Assembly: GCF_963678635.1 (NCBI RefSeq)
Contig: NC_087070.1
Location: 36,521,109-36,585,108, forward strand
Direction of reading: 5' to 3'
Source: Symsagittifera roscoffensis
Lineage: Eukaryota > Xenacoelomorpha > Acoela > Convolutidae
DNA: 64,000 nt
The notes under the pieces are model-generated. The model was not told where the DNA came from. It ran no database searches and saw nothing but the letters and a program-made list of their open reading frames with translations. This document shows positions 1-12,822 of this stretch, one piece after another (within the stretch, counting starts at the first letter, position 1; each line of letters begins with the position of its first letter). The translations under genes were made by a program, and so were the position numbers.

Positions 1-262
1 AAAGTGACAAGTTAATTGTCATACCTCGTTGTATGAGCGTGAATATATAAAATCCGAACGGATCGATAAACGTAGTCTTTTGATACGTAGATAGAAACAA
101 CTGTTGTTCAGAAACATAAATTATCGTCTGAGACTTGCTCATGAACTTCAGTTGGCATGCAGCCGTATCAAGGTCAATTGACCAGACAAAATATATATAA
201 ATATGTTACTCAAATTAGTACATAACAACAGTAATGAGTTTATGTATCCGTACCGGATGACA
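1..262 (-). repeat. 3' LTR (partial or complete) of Gypsy fossil A
   Basis: On the minus strand a purine-rich tract (AGGGAAGAGGGAG, about 263-275) is followed directly by TGTCATCCGGTACGGATAC, the expected arrangement of polypurine tract and TG-starting LTR. A TATA-rich stretch (about 195-207) would suit a U3 promoter. The other end of the LTR is not identified and may lie outside the window; no second copy is found on the 5' side. Confidence 0.65.
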
Positions 263-332
263 CTCCCTCTTCCCTAAAAATTTTTAAATTTTTGAGTTCT
301 TTAGTCCCTTGAGGACTCTCTCTTGATTTTCA

Positions 333-842
333 TTACTTCATCGGTTCATCTATCTCTTGATTGTTGTTGTCGTCTTCAAGTTTTTCATTTTCCTCCTGTG
401 TGGCCTCCTTGTTATCGATAGTGTTCGCGGTGTTGCTGCTTTGTTCGATATATAGGAAGTCCATCTTGTTTGGACTTTCATCCGATGAAATGAGATCAAT
501 AACTTCGTCAGTGTGTTTCGCCTTATTTTTTGGACTAATTGCCTCCAGAAAACTTATACATGCTCTGTATTCTGGTGAATTGTCCGTAAAACCCATTTCT
601 TGAATGAGCGATTTGAGGCTCGGTTTCTCCGGTGGATATATTTGATCCGATGGTGAATCAATGTTGAAATTCGGCTTTTTGCTGGAATCCGACTCATTTA
701 TGTTATTGATCGGGATAGGGTTCTCGAAAGTTTTAGCCAAGGTTGGCTGACGATGTCTAGTGGAGCGTCTCGATGATACCATGTTCTCTGCCGTTGACGT
801 GGTTGCTGGTGGTGTTTTCTTCTGATCGATTCTCTTTGGCAA
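333..842 (-). pseudogene. ORF downstream of integrase in Gypsy fossil A, unrecognised
   Basis: An open frame of about 169 residues lies between the integrase region and the LTR of Gypsy fossil A, on the same strand. It is Ser/Thr/Asn/Asp-rich and hydrophilic, with acidic patches and no recognisable domain or membrane segment. It might be the disordered C-terminal tail of the integrase polyprotein or a small extra ORF as in some Gypsy lineages. A second short frame at 1181-1393 looks like the integrase C-terminal linker region (basic, with a TKVKDPKTFQQKY-like stretch). Confidence 0.4.
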
Positions 843-1655
843 TGGTTCAGCCGCTTCCTCTGAATTGAACGACTTGTTGCTTTATGTGTCACTGTTGGTG
901 ATTGTTTCCGTGGTCGGGGCTTTGAGTTTTGAAATCTTCTCCAGAGAAGATGGACTCATTCCTCTTGGCTTATCGCATGGACGTCCACCCGTTCTTTTCC
1001 CCATTGGTTTGCCCCACCGTTTGGTTAGAATTTTTTGTGTTGAACTCTGCTACTTTCTTGTCAACTTTTTGGCAAGTCCTGTTTTTTCATCCTCTCGGAA
1101 CATTGCGTGTTGGGGTGCAGTTGGGTCCTCGATGTCTAAAAATTGAAGACAAGGCTCTGATCTTCCTGCCGATTTGTGGGCTACGTAATCACTCGACACG
1201 GTCCGTAGATTAAATGATTAGGTACAAAAGCAAATCCGCTGTTCCTTAAAAGTCTAGGTTGTTTCCCGAGCTCTTGTACCCATGCTGTATGTGGTGTGTA
1301 TGTTAAAGTCTTTCCATCGATTGTTTTGTATTTTTGTTGGAAAGTTTTGGGATCTTTTACCTTAGTTGCCACTCGGATGATCTTTCTTGCCACTTGCTCT
1401 AAGCGTTTGCTAACGTTTTCTCCTATTCGTTTTTCTCCTATTGCTATTCCTTTTCACCTATTGTTTACCATATCTATTTTTATTGCTATGTTACGTTTGC
1501 ATTTGCACCTGGTATTTGGTTTGATGTTTTGCTTGCTGTACTCGGTTGTGGTTGGAGTTGCTATCGTTGATTGATCAAAACTTCATCCTCCGACCAATGT
1601 TGCAAGTCGTGCATTATTTTGGCTGGTAGAGGAGGCTTTATGAGGTTTTTCCGAT

Positions 1656-2918
1656 CTAAACATGAATTTTTTGCATTTCCCAGTTAAGATTGGTTGGTGA
1701 ACTAGTTGTTGCTAAGTTTGAAAGAGGAGTATTTGGATTTCTGCCCATATGTGCTTCAAAAGGCGAAATTTTTGTAACACCATGTGGAGTTATGCATAAT
1801 GTTTTAATTATTTCAGCAACGTCCAAAGCTAATTTGAATGGTGTATTTGCTGGGTCTATTCTCATGACTCCCAGTCGACGTTTTAATGTTTGTATCATTC
1901 TCTCTACCACCCCTATTGCTCTATGATCGTCGACCGGCGCAAAAAGTAACTTAAAATTATTGGTGTTGAAAAACAGTTGACATTTTTTCGCCCTAAATAT
2001 TTGTGCTTAATCGCATCTTAATCGACGAGGACTCCGTTATTCGAAATATATCGTTGCATAAATTTTTTTGACGATATCTGGTGTAGTGTTTGAAACAATT
2101 TTTACTGCTGGGAATTTTGACCATTTGTCTATAGCAATGAGTATATATGCGTCTTTATTTAATTCGTCGGGGAGAGGCCCAGCAAAATTTAATTGTACTT
2201 CCTCATTTGGTTCTACTACTGAATCCATTTGGAATGATTGATTTTTTCCTTTTATTGGTTTGAGGTTTTTACCTTGTTCTGTACAATGTTTGCATTTCTT
2301 TGCCATTTGTACGATTGATCGGTGAATGTGTGGGAACCACACGTTTCGGTATAGATCCAGCATTGCGGCCGATCCTGGGTGTGTCAAGTAGAGGCTTTCC
2401 AGGATTGTCTCACGCAGTTGTGTTGGTATAACTATGCGTTCGTCAATCAGCAGACAGTCCTCACGCACATGTAGTCTGTTATGGATATTAAACCAGTATT
2501 GTCCATAGGCGGATTTGATTGCTTCCCAATCCCGCTTTTTTACAAAGTTGATAAGCGGTCTGAAGTTCCTGTCCTTTTTGGTTGCTGCGGTGATGAATTT
2601 GACCCCCAACACCTTTTGTAGACGTTGTCGGAACAGTGGTGTGTCCTCCTCTGCTTCCGTGATTCTTGTTTGATTAACGGTTGCCACGATTTTATCTGCT
2701 ATCTCGTGGTGGCTAGCCTCTAGTTGTGGTGGACTTGACCGCGTTCCTGTCATTGTGGGAGGTTCTTCATTGGGGGTGCATTCTTCTTGGCTTGCGATAT
2801 CAAAGTTTATTCTAGTTACAAACATCTCGTTTGTCGCCGGATGTTCTTCCCCTAGCTCTGTTTGGGTTCCCACCAACACGTGATTGTTGTCTGTTTGTTT
2901 TGCCACCGTTGTTTTCAT
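1656..2918 (-). pseudogene. Integrase region of Gypsy fossil A
   Basis: The 2037-2918 frame carries the H2C2 integrase zinc finger (a HPGSAAMLDLYRNVWFP block followed by KKCKHC) and the start of the catalytic core (IAIDKWSKFPAV). The 1656-1910 frame carries the later part of the core and C-terminal side (MVERMIQTLKRRLG). Together they identify the rve-type integrase that inserts the cDNA copy. As part of a broken LTR element this is a fossil and not expected to be active. Confidence 0.85.
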
Positions 2919-3662
2919 TTTGGGGATGCACTGTTTTTCTGTTTTTGAATTCTCTTCAGTAAAAATTCTTGTCGGAAAGTTTTTTCACTGGTTGTGGCCT
3001 TGAGGAGATTAGTTCTCTGGCGTCCTTGATGCTCGTAGTTGTTGATGCTGGAGTGCTGGTTGGTTTTTTTTTCATTGGTGGTCGTTTGTGCCACCTAGGA
3101 TCTGATAGACTTTCCTCCCTGTCTGATGTCCCTTGCCAGTTGTCCAATTTCTCCTCTTTGCGTTCACGTGGGTTCAGAGATTTCACTTCATCCGGAATGA
3201 ATCCACCTTTTTATTGTTTGACGTCTAGTTTTCTACTCATGTTTGTTCCTTTTTGTGGAAATTCAAGAAGTTTGTTGAATTTTTGAAAGGATTTGATAAA
3301 TTTTGTTTTGAGTTTATTTCTAGCGTTAGGTTTGCAGAGCGATATGCTGACCGATTTGCAGAATGATTTGAGCAGAGCTGATTTGGTTCTAAAGTTTTCA
3401 ATTGACCGCTTGCGGAATTTCTTAAAGAATGTTGATTCAATTCAGGTTTTGAAGTGTTAATTATTGCCCTTTTATAATTCGCACGCTTTTTGATCAGCTG
3501 ACAAGGTGCAAGATTCTGATTGGCTAGTTCGATAAGAATGACGTTGTCAATCACTTCCAAGTTACTTATGAATGAAATAATTGATGCAACAACAAATTCC
3601 TCATCATACTCGTTTGGGGGTATTGACAATCCAACCGGACTTCGTGACATATAGTCAATTAG

Positions 3663-5083
3663 TCACATCTTGTTGCCGGCTAAGTGTTTGATATCAAAAC
3701 GAAATGGAATTAGTCGATCAATCCATCTGGTTAATCTACTCTGACTGGTTTTTGATCTTTCGCTTGCGTTTAAAGCGCTGATTAAAGCTTGGTGGTCTGT
3801 GATGACGGTGAAATGTTTTCCGTACAGATTGCCCACACGACACCGAGTGATTCTAGTTCGTTGACTGAATACTTTTCGTCGAGGGAATTTAAAAATCTTG
3901 AAGCATAAGCATTTGCCACCCAACTTTTTGGTGAATATTGTTTTAGTGATGCACCTAAACCTGATGTAGAAGCATCCGTTACTATACGTGTTTCTAAGTG
4001 TTGGTTAAAATGTTTGTTTTGTATTATTTCAGATACTAATTTTTTAATGTTCTCAAATGCTGTATTTTGTTCCAATTTCCAGTTAAGTGTTGAGTTTTCT
4101 AGAGTGTTTTTCAATAGTGGCCTCAATGCTGCTACTGCTTGGGCCGAGTTTGGAATATACTTGGTGAGATGATGTATAGATCCCATAAAACTTTTAAGTT
4201 GTTTGAATAATTTTGGAGGAGAAAGCTTTTCATTGGCCTCTGTTTTCCTTATAAGCGGTGTAGTGCCTTCGCTATTAATAATGTACCCTAGCCACTCAAC
4301 TTGTTTACACGCAAACTTACATTTCTCCAAGGATATAGCGAGATTCTCACCATCTAACTTTTCTAGAATCGTTTGGTGTTTTTGTTTGTGTATATCGTCT
4401 GACCCCTTTGTAACAATCACTATATCGTCTAAATATGCGTAAGTGTTTAAAAAATTCGAGAGTGTGAGATCGATGGCTTTTTGGAATTCAGCCGGCATGT
4501 CCGTGAGGCCGTAAAATCCAGTTTGGAATTGGTAGGTTCCTGTAGCATTGCAACCGATCAAACTGAAGTTGCATTGTTCTTGAGTGGGGTTTTTCCAACG
4601 GGATTTGTGAATATGATCGCAAATCCAGTGTAGAAAATAGTGTTTGTTGATTCTCAATTGATTCGACTACCTGTGCGATGTTTTTTAATAGTAAATCGAT
4701 ATTAGGCATTTGGTATTTGTTTTTATGGATAAATTTATTGACCTTCTTTGAGTCCAACGCTAATTTCACTGTCCGATCCTTTTTTTTGCTGTAATCACGA
4801 TTGGACTTATAAATTGTCGATCGGAACGTTTATCCAAATTTACAATGTAGTTTTGATCCATGAGCTTGTAGAGTTCTTTTTCTACTCGTTCCTGTAGATG
4901 CGCCGGAACACGAGGTACTTTCTGTTGTACTGGAACAAATTCTTTATTGAATTGAATTCTCATTACGTGATTTTTTGATTTTCCAACACAAATACACAGT
5001 TGTGGATAATTATCTTTTACCCATTGTTTGATTTCTGGGTTTGATTGTTCTTGTTCACGTATGTTCAGTTTGTTGTCTTGCAT
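3663..5083 (-). pseudogene. Reverse transcriptase and RNase H region of Gypsy fossil A
   Basis: Reverse transcriptase motifs are readable in three frames: PRVPAHLQERVEKEL and the SPIVITAKK block (4766-5083), FSTLDLRSYSQI (4488-4769), and FYGLTDMPAEFQKAIDLTL, AYLDDIVIVTKG and the primer-grip-like LGYIINSEG block (3782-4657). RNase H follows (IVTDASTSGLGASL, then DHQALISALNASERS and the LTRWIDRLIPFRFDIKHLAGN block at 3663-3923). This is the normal Gypsy order. Between RNase H and integrase (2956-3650) lie short frames without recognisable domains. Broken fossil. Confidence 0.9.
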
Positions 5084-5097
5084 TGGTTTTTCCTGTA

Positions 5098-5948
5098 TTA
5101 ATATATTCCGAGTTGTGGGAGGATGTTTCTGCCAATAATATTTGCTTTTTGATTATCCACAATGATGAATCGAGCAGCTTGTACTTTCCAGCCTCCTGAT
5201 TCAATCATAATTATCAACCTCCCTTTTGGGACAATGGTCTCACCATTGTAACAGGCTAAGTTCAGAGCCGTGTCATCCGGCGGAATTTGTTTTATTATTA
5301 CGGAGTTGTCATTTTCTTGTAACCGCCGTGAGGTTTTTTCGTTCAGGAACGAAATTGGACTCCCGGAGTCAGCAATTGCTAATAAGTCTATTGTTTTCGT
5401 CTTCAATTTAATGATGTGTCCAGTTAAATCATCTTCTGACAAAGTTGTTGCTTGTTTTATTTTAAATGCTTCGGATATTGCCATTACCAAAAAATTGTCT
5501 ACTTGGTACTCTTCCCAACCGTTTTCTGACGTAAAATCGGCAAACGCGACTGAATCGGGTTCGGTTTCTAGAATTTCTGATCCGATTTCGTTTTGTTCTT
5601 CTTCGTTGTTGCCAGCGCCCAGGTAATTAACAATTCCTGATCGACACACTTTAGCGAAATGACCCCGTTTGGCGCATTTAGAACAGATTTTATCTTTTGC
5701 GGGACATGATTGTAAATGGTTTTGTCCAAACAGGTTACCACACTTGTAGCGTTGCTTTTGAGTGTTAGAATATTGATTCCTTTGCTGTTGTTGGGACTGA
5801 CCTCGTGTATTTTGTTGACCTCGAGGATATAGACGTCCTCGAAAATTTCCGCGGACGCTTTGGGTTGCTTGATTGTTTGTGAAATTTCCTCGTCCCCGTG
5901 TGTTTTTGTTATAGTGTATTGGTTCCTGTTTTGTTCAGACGGAGTCAA
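5098..5948 (-). pseudogene. Nucleocapsid knuckles and aspartic protease of Gypsy fossil A
   Basis: Two CCHC-type zinc knuckles are encoded about 5640-5760 on the minus strand (CGNLFGQNHLQSC and CSKCAKRGHFAKVC), the RNA-binding part of gag. They are followed in 5098-5649 by a retropepsin-like protease with the ADSGSPISFL active-site block and the later IIGRNILPQLGI flap/helix block. The capsid part that should precede the knuckles is not seen. Part of a broken fossil. Confidence 0.85.
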
Positions 5949-8900
5949 AGAGAATCAAGCAGAGTTAAATCTTACTCAAACAGGGTCGGTTCAAAGGCTC
6001 AAGTTCGAACGAAATATAGAAGTATCATGGCTTAAGCCTCTCAAAATTTTCATAACCACATATTGTTCATTTATTCAGCAATTAGATATTCTCCGGCAAA
6101 TAGCTTTATCAGGGCGCTCCATTAAAAAAAAATTTAATGCAATTTTTTCAAACACTATTCAATAATTTGTCTTTTCTTGTTTATCATTTAATTGATAAAA
6201 AATAACAAACTAGTTAAAGAAGAAGAAAATCATTCAAGTCAAAGAAATTTAATATTAAAAACAAATTCCAAAAAAGAAAAAAAAGGTAGATGCGTTGATC
6301 TTCTCGGGTTCTACCCTGGGCAGTTCGAAGAGATGCATAGCCAAACTTATTTGCGCTACGATGTCAAAAAGTATTCTGTGTGACAGACGTCGAACCTTGT
6401 CCGCTAAAATTCAAAATGATAGAGCAACATTGGCTAAAATGAAACAAAAATCTTGGCAAAACTGAACAAAAATCAACCATTATGAGCAAAATTTAACAGC
6501 GTTTTTGTTCCCATTTCATTAATAAACAGTGTTATTCTTCCGAATTTTAAGCTCGATGGTGAGTTTTTCTCCAGAAACATCTATACTAATCTGACAAGTT
6601 TAGATATCGTGATCTTAACATATTTCAACTGTGACAATTTTTGATATTTTGCAAAGATACGAGGGTTTAATTATTGTCAATTTGGCCTGTTTTTAATAAA
6701 TGGGGCGCACAAATTTTGTGCTCTTGATGCAAGGCAAACTTTAAATCTGGCTCGAAAATTTTCAAATTGAATAGAAGCAAGCTAGTTTTAATAATTAATT
6801 TTTTACGTTAATTTGATTTTTTTGTTTCGTAGTTTTGATTTTTTTGCTCGGTGTGGTTTTTTTTCTTCAGAGCAGTTTCGACTTTTTAACTATGAACTTT
6901 GAACTGAGTTTTTTCTGAACGTTTTTGATGTTTAGAGTTTTCAAATCATCTGACAGTTACTGACACCATGAACTCGAATCAAACAAACTTTTTTTTACAT
7001 GAGACCGTTTTCTGTAAGGTAATGACGGCTTGAAAATATTCAAATTGTTTAGTTCGAGACAAAAAAACGCTCTGTTAACACTTGAGAGTCGCTTTAATCC
7101 GGCTCAGAAATTATTCCTAATTGATTTGAGGCAGGCTATTTGGCATTTTTATACGATGCCAGATGCTTATTACATCTTTTTCTGATTTATATAGCGTATG
7201 ATGGGAATACTTTCAAAGAAATGTGAAAAAAAATCATTAAAATGCTTTGTTTGTTTTTGAACTTAAGAAGTAGATTTTTTCCTTGAACCTTAAGAGGCAG
7301 TCAAGACATTTAGTCCCCTGTCCTGTTGCGAGTTGTCTTGTTTGCATTAGGTTTTCGATTATTGTGTTGAAATAGTTTTCTAAGTCAAAATGTAATCATT
7401 TAGATGCAGGTGCTTTCAAACATTCCCGCATTTAACAAAAGTGAAAACAAATCGATTATAATGGATTTTTGTGGTCTATAATGTTGTAAATATAATCAAT
7501 TCCCATGTTACGTTCAGACAACAAAATTGGACTAAAAATGGATTTAAATCCATATTTTCTCGCCAAAAAAAAATGCATTATAATTCATTTTGAATCCATT
7601 ATAATGGATTTTATAATAAGTAGGTAATCACATTAAAATGTATTTTTTGCCACTTTATTTTTGTTTCGCGCGTCGTACAAAATTTTGCAAGAATTTCAGC
7701 ATTTATCAAGTGAGTGATGCGGAAACTTTGCCAAGCGAGTGTAAGGCCTGGCCTAATCCATTTCAAAACCTAAACTCAAATTGCAAAAAGATTCCATTGA
7801 GCTCCCCCCCCCCCCCCCCAACGTTTGGCCCTTTGCTAGCCTTCAAACCCCCCAAAGTTTGCCCCTTTATTCCCCTCCCTCCACTGAACCCCCACCCCCA
7901 CCCTCCAATGCGGGTATGTTCAAATGCGTATATTAAAAAAAACTACGACGTCGCGGAAAACTTTTTTGACTCCAAGCTCAGTATGCATTTTTGTTCAGCT
8001 TTAGAAAAAGCTAGTCCTAAGAACTAGCATTTGGACGATTATTTTATTGCGAAAATTTGGCACAAAGTTTGAATAATTTATAAAATCCACGTTAGGCGCA
8101 ACAAGTAAACTAGACCAGCACTGATCTTGCAAATAAAGTAGACTACGGCAGTTACGGTTCTTAAAACTATTTTATTAAACTTACAAACATAGTTTTTTTC
8201 ATAATAATTACAGGTAAAGAAACGAACACCGATGAAATTTTTTCACGTACCCTTTTGATTCTAGGACCATAAATAGGTTGTTTTTGTTTAATGCCAGGTA
8301 TTTCAAATCGATATTAACAATTCCTCGAAATAATATATCCTCCAAAAATGAAATAAAATAAAAAATGATAACAAAAGCAAATTGATTATAGGAAAACTGG
8401 GATTCCAGGAAAAGAAGAAAATTAGTTGAAAGATATTCGAAGAGGGGTTTCGTTTTTAGTTATTTGAAAGAGGAAGCTAATTGAAATTGGAAAAAGGTCA
8501 AAAGGAATCACTGCAAATTTTTGCAAAGCAAACTAAGCAAAGAAGAGTACACAGTATATGGTGATCATTTGCCAATCAATTCTGAAATCGCGAAGGCAAT
8601 TCACATGTGCGCTGCAAAGGTGAGCTCTTGTAAGATAACCATGCAGCTTAATTTATCGTAAATATTTTCCACCGACTTAGGCCTTTGGCTGGTCAACGAT
8701 AAAAATTTATTTTACCCCCAATGAAAACTCAGTGTTAGAACAATTGAGAAAGTAGCATAAAAGATATATTGTTAGTGTTTTGTAATGAAAATTAAAGTTT
8801 TTGATTGGCTGACAACTTTCGCTTATTTAGATCGTCTGCCATAAGATCATTCTTATGTCCGGTCATTTATATAAAATGTTAGAGCAGTAAAAAAAATCAA

Positions 8901-9096
8901 TTTGATCCCGTTTGCTTATGAAAAGAACTAATCAAGTTTTAATTTGAAAAATGGTTCAAGTATCAATTCATTGTATTTTTCTTCATGGACAAAACAAACT
9001 GACAAACGGCATGATATCTAAATTGCTGAATACAATCGCAGAAATCACATTTCGCGTTTTCCCACTCGAATAAAAAACTGACACACAAAAAAAAAC
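5949..9096. other. AT-rich non-coding stretch with old fold-back arm and simple repeats
   Basis: No gene is supported here. About 6850-7346 resembles a decayed right arm of the fold-back element described at 9829-11749 (shared ends: ACTTTTTAACTA and, at the end, GAGGCAGTCAAGAC then TTGTCTTGTTT). A run of 16 C lies at 7804-7819 in a C-rich stretch to about 7910. Around 7453-7615 a short inverted pair built on AATCCATTATAATGGATT (a perfect 18-bp palindrome near 7598) suggests a tiny MITE. The remainder shows nothing I recognise. Confidence 0.6.
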
Positions 9097-9155
9097 AACT
9101 CGTATATCAGGGCAAAGCCCTGAAAGATCCTACTGCTCCTCAACTAGTCTTAAAA
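9097..9155 (+). repeat. Isolated end of the fold-back repeat family
   Basis: Matches the left end of the 9829-11749 element: ACTCGTATATCAGGGC, the palindrome TCAGGGCAAAGCCCTGA, then CTACTGCTCCTCA. It has no paired partner that I can see, so it is a solo or eroded end. Confidence 0.6.
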
Positions 9156-9828
9156 AGTTTTTGGTAAAATTATTTTCTTGATAATTTTTAATTTTGGACT
9201 GCCAATGAGAAAAAGTAAATGCAAGAGTCACAAACAAATATAGTTGGTGCACTTTGAGTTCAACCAATACTCAATACTTTTTTTTCATCAAAAAAACCAA
9301 ACAGCGAAAGATGAATAAATAGTCTTTTTATATTTAGTATTTAGTGATGATGTATCCACCTGTTTATTTCTTCAACTCTTCGAGGCAGGCTGTCATTCAA
9401 ATCTTGGATCTTCTCGGTCGGGTATTCCAGAATTAATTGTTTGATCAAATCAAATAGTATAAAAATTGTATACGGAAATAAAATGACCAATTAAATTTGG
9501 AACAATTTTGAGTGCAGAATAAATTGCATCGCAAAAATAAGCGTAATGAAAAAATTTTAAAGTTGAACAAAATTTTTAGAAGTTTCTTGGCTAATGCACA
9601 CATCTGCCTGGAAAATTGAAGTTTTCAGGATTGATCCACAAGCTGTTAAAATCTTCTCTGCAAAATTGGTTGGAATAAAAAATCTTAGCTTGTGTATTGC
9701 TCACTTTTTTCGATAGTCGAAATAGGCAGACTGCATGTTTCACATCAATAACCTGAATGTTCTGACTGTCCTTCAAGGTCCAAGCGTTAAATTATCTACG
9801 TTTGAATTTCAAAAAGTGATAAAAACTT
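9156..9828. other. Non-coding, with another eroded fold-back end near 9748-9785
   Basis: AT-rich, no supported gene. A stretch at about 9748-9785 (CCTGAATGTTCTGACTGTCC then TTCAAGGTCCAAG) is a further partial copy of the repeat end that begins the element at 9829, only 45 bp away, as if copies were inserted side by side. Confidence 0.5.
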
Positions 9829-11749
9829 AACAAGACTGCTCGTATCAGGGCGAAGCCCTGAATGTTCCGACTGCCTTTTAAGGTCTATGGAGCAGCAAGA
9901 ATATGAAAAATTTAAATAAAATAAAGTAAAAATTAAATTTAAAAAAAAAGATTTTTTAAAAAATAATTAAATTAAAAAAAAGAGATTTTTTTTTGGGAAT
10001 ACATCCCCCACACGCCATATAAAGTACAAAAAGATAGATTTCGTTCCTTGTAACAAATCAATTATGGCAAATAAGCTTCGCTCAACCAATTTGGAACGAT
10101 TTATAAGACGGATTAAATCTCTTTTTACGCGTTAATAGCGCGAAACATATCGCGCGTTAGTTGTCCCTAATCGGCCAAAATGGGAATCTTTAAACCCCCA
10201 TAACCTTACGAAACATGATCACAGGTGAAATGTCTTTTCAAATTTAAGCTCAGGACAACAATAGCTTTCAATTGAATGATAAAAAAAAATTCCGTCAAAA
10301 ATGGGTAGTTAAAAAGTCGAAATTTGTCTAAAGAAAAAAAAACCCGGCTCGAGCGCAAATATTCCGTTACTTTCGTTACGAAAGTCGGAACAAAACTTTT
10401 TGTATTTTTAGTCAAGTTATAAAATGTGAATATAGCAACGAGTTTTTACTTAGAACAATAACTGAACCCACTTGAATTACGGCTCAAACGTTAATGAAAC
10501 AAAAAAATTTTATGCTTTAATTGTCTTGCCAAACTGGCAGTTTTCAAATCGCTGTAAGATTCCCTTAAAGTGTAGAATATTGTCATATAAGTGTGGCTAG
10601 TTAAACATTAGTAATTTGTCTGAAGAAAAAATCACTACCATGCGTACAAATATTCCCTTCCTTTTTCGGGAGTCGGGACAACAGAACTGCTCGTAGATAC
10701 AGGCAAAGCTTTGAATAGTCCAACTGCCCCTTAAAAAATCTTTGCCTCAAATATATATAACAAAGCTGCCCTTATCAGGGTGAACCTTGAATGTTTTGAC
10801 TGTCTTTTAAAGTCTATGGATTAGTGATCGCTCTACAAAATTTTCCAAAAAAAAATAAAAAACTAATTTTTTTTGAAGAATATTGCACGTTAATTAGGAT
10901 CCTATTTTGACAAAAATTCAAATCGAAAGTTTATTTTTTAGCCTTGAAGCTCCCAAAAGTTTACAGAAATGATTGTACCTAAAATATATATGTTCAAATT
11001 TAAGCTTAATTCCTTAATGTTTTCGATTGATGTATAAACATTCCGTCAAAAACTGTCAGTTAAAACGACTAAGATTGTCTCAAGAAAAACCGACAACAGC
11101 GCAAGGATTTGGTCACTTTCTTCGAAGTTCGGAGTTATTACCATGATGAAATAAAAATTCAGGATTTTTTCATATTTCTTTAGCATTCTACGTATGTTTT
11201 TAGCGTTTCTTATAGAGTTAGAAAGACCAAATTGTTCCGACTTTCGTAACGAAAGTAAAAGAAAGTGCGTTCTTCAGGACAAATTTCGACTTTTTAACTA
11301 GCCATTTTTGACGGGATTTTTTTTATCATTCAAAAAGTATTGTTCTCCTGACCTTAAATTTGAAAAAATATTTCATCTGTGATCATTTATCGTAAAGTTA
11401 TGGGGATTTAAAGATTGCCATTTTGGTCAAATTGGGACAATTATTATGCGATATATTTCGCGCTATTAAAGAGCAAGCGGAGATTTAATCCGTCGTAGAA
11501 ATCGCTGCAAATTGGTTAAGGAAGCTTTTTTTTAACCAAAAATGGTTTGTAACTAGGAGCAAAATCTATCACTTTGTAATTTATAGGCGTGTGGGGGATG
11601 GTTTTCACAAAAAATCTCAAATTTTAGAAAAAGAATTTTCATTTTATTATTTTTTTAAATTTAATTTCTTTACGTTATTACTATGCTCCATAGACCTTGA
11701 AAGGAAGTCGAAACATTCAGGGATTCGCCCTGATACGAGCAGTCTTGTT
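9829..11749. mobile_element. Fold-back (long-TIR) non-autonomous DNA element
   Basis: The two ends are long inverted repeats. Left arm about 9829-10396 starts AACAAGACTGCTCGTATCAG; right arm about 11229-11749 ends with the reverse complement. The arms agree through several landmarks: the TCAGGGCGAAGCCCTGA palindrome, the CCATAGACCTT block, a GTGTGGGGGATG block, TTTCGACTTTTTAACTA and GTTCCGACTTTCGTAACGAA. Divergence between the arms is considerable, so this copy is old. The middle (10434-11150) contains further diverged copies of the same sequence, including ends at about 10681-10735 and 10760-10815, so the structure is nested. No coding capacity is seen. The superfamily is unknown because no clear target duplication is visible. 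Confidence 0.75.
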
Positions 11750-12822
11750 TCAATTTAAATCAATTTAGTATACCGCCAATGCGTGTTGTTAATGCTTCAA
11801 AATTGACCAATTAACAGTTTTCAAAACCACAGAAGCTTATAAAAACTAATCACTTTTTTTAAAAAATTTTTCTTTTTTTGAGCTCAGGGCAACAATATTT
11901 TGTAGACCCTTTAGAAACTTGCGTTTGGTGCAAATATAAAGCAATTAAGAGAAGTGGGTTCTGCGAAGAAAAAGTCGTTTTCCTTTAGTCTGGGATTTTG
12001 AGAGAGCTCAAAATATTAAATTCCCCTTCCGAAAAAATCTGGTCGACAAAATGCTTTTAAAAACCGCTCATCAAAAAATCCCCAGCTCGTTTTTGAAATC
12101 CCGCTATTAAAATTTTACGCATGCCACTGTGCATTTTCAATTACCTTAGTGATAAGTTAGGATTTTTAGCCGGTGTCGATTCAATATGGCTTGATGACCA
12201 AACCCGATTAGTTTAACCCGAGGTTATGCGTGCAAAAAAAAAATGAAAAACTTGCGCCTTTTAATTATCCCAAACTTGGCTAAATTGGCAATTTCCGAGC
12301 AAACAAAGTCAACGGAATTAAAATATCCTTTCGTTTTGAGCTTTGAGATGTGCAGTTTTCTAAAACTAATTCCGTCAAAAGTTAAAAATGATCGTTAACC
12401 CAGCGGACCGAAGCCATTAAAAATGTTCAAAGATTAGAACCGGAATGAAAAACATTGTAATAAAATAAAAAAGTTGTAAAAAGAATTCTCTGGTAATTGA
12501 ACTCACAATTCTGAGCTGATAATGGTCGTCTGTGTAATCTGAAATCCTAATAGTTGTAGCTCCCTTTATTAAATAAGTAGGTTCCCCTCAAAAAAAAATT
12601 AGAGAGTGCTGGCGTAATAAATTTACCTTAAAGTGAGATCACCTGATTTTGAAAATTGGGACTTGATTTCTTTCAAGTTAAGCCAAGCGGCAAATCGCCT
12701 TAGATCATGAGTTTAAAAAATAGATCGTTATCAGAGTTTTGGTTTCAATGCACAAAAAAGCAGATTGCTAGAAATTTAAATGAATGAAATGTTATATTGT
12801 TTGCTCACTACACCTAACCTTG
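11750..12822. other. Non-coding stretch, nothing recognised
   Basis: AT-rich DNA with no open frame of note and no repeat that I can assign. Confidence 0.6.

Larger units (their letters stand above)
1..5948 (-). mobile_element. Ty3/Gypsy LTR retrotransposon fossil A, 5'-incomplete
   Basis: Reading the minus strand from 5948 downwards, the Gypsy order is visible: nucleocapsid knuckles and aspartic protease (about 5100-5760), reverse transcriptase (about 4200-5080), RNase H (about 3660-4200), integrase zinc finger and core (about 1650-2900), then a polypurine tract and the start of the 3' LTR near 262. Upstream of the knuckles no gag capsid region and no matching LTR is seen up to 6400, so the copy is 5'-incomplete; the LTR may also run off the left edge. 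The coding region is spread over many separate open frames, so the element is broken, with roughly ten or more interruptions, and is probably old. The protein order INT after RH places it in Gypsy rather than Copia. Confidence 0.9.

Noticed and set aside
5949-6400. 5' LTR of Gypsy fossil A
   Set aside because: No match to the TGTCATCCGGTACGG start or other 3' LTR sequence is visible.
7638-8027. 129-codon frame with Pro-rich middle
   Set aside because: The open frame is driven by the poly-C and C-rich stretch; no domain and no supporting signals.
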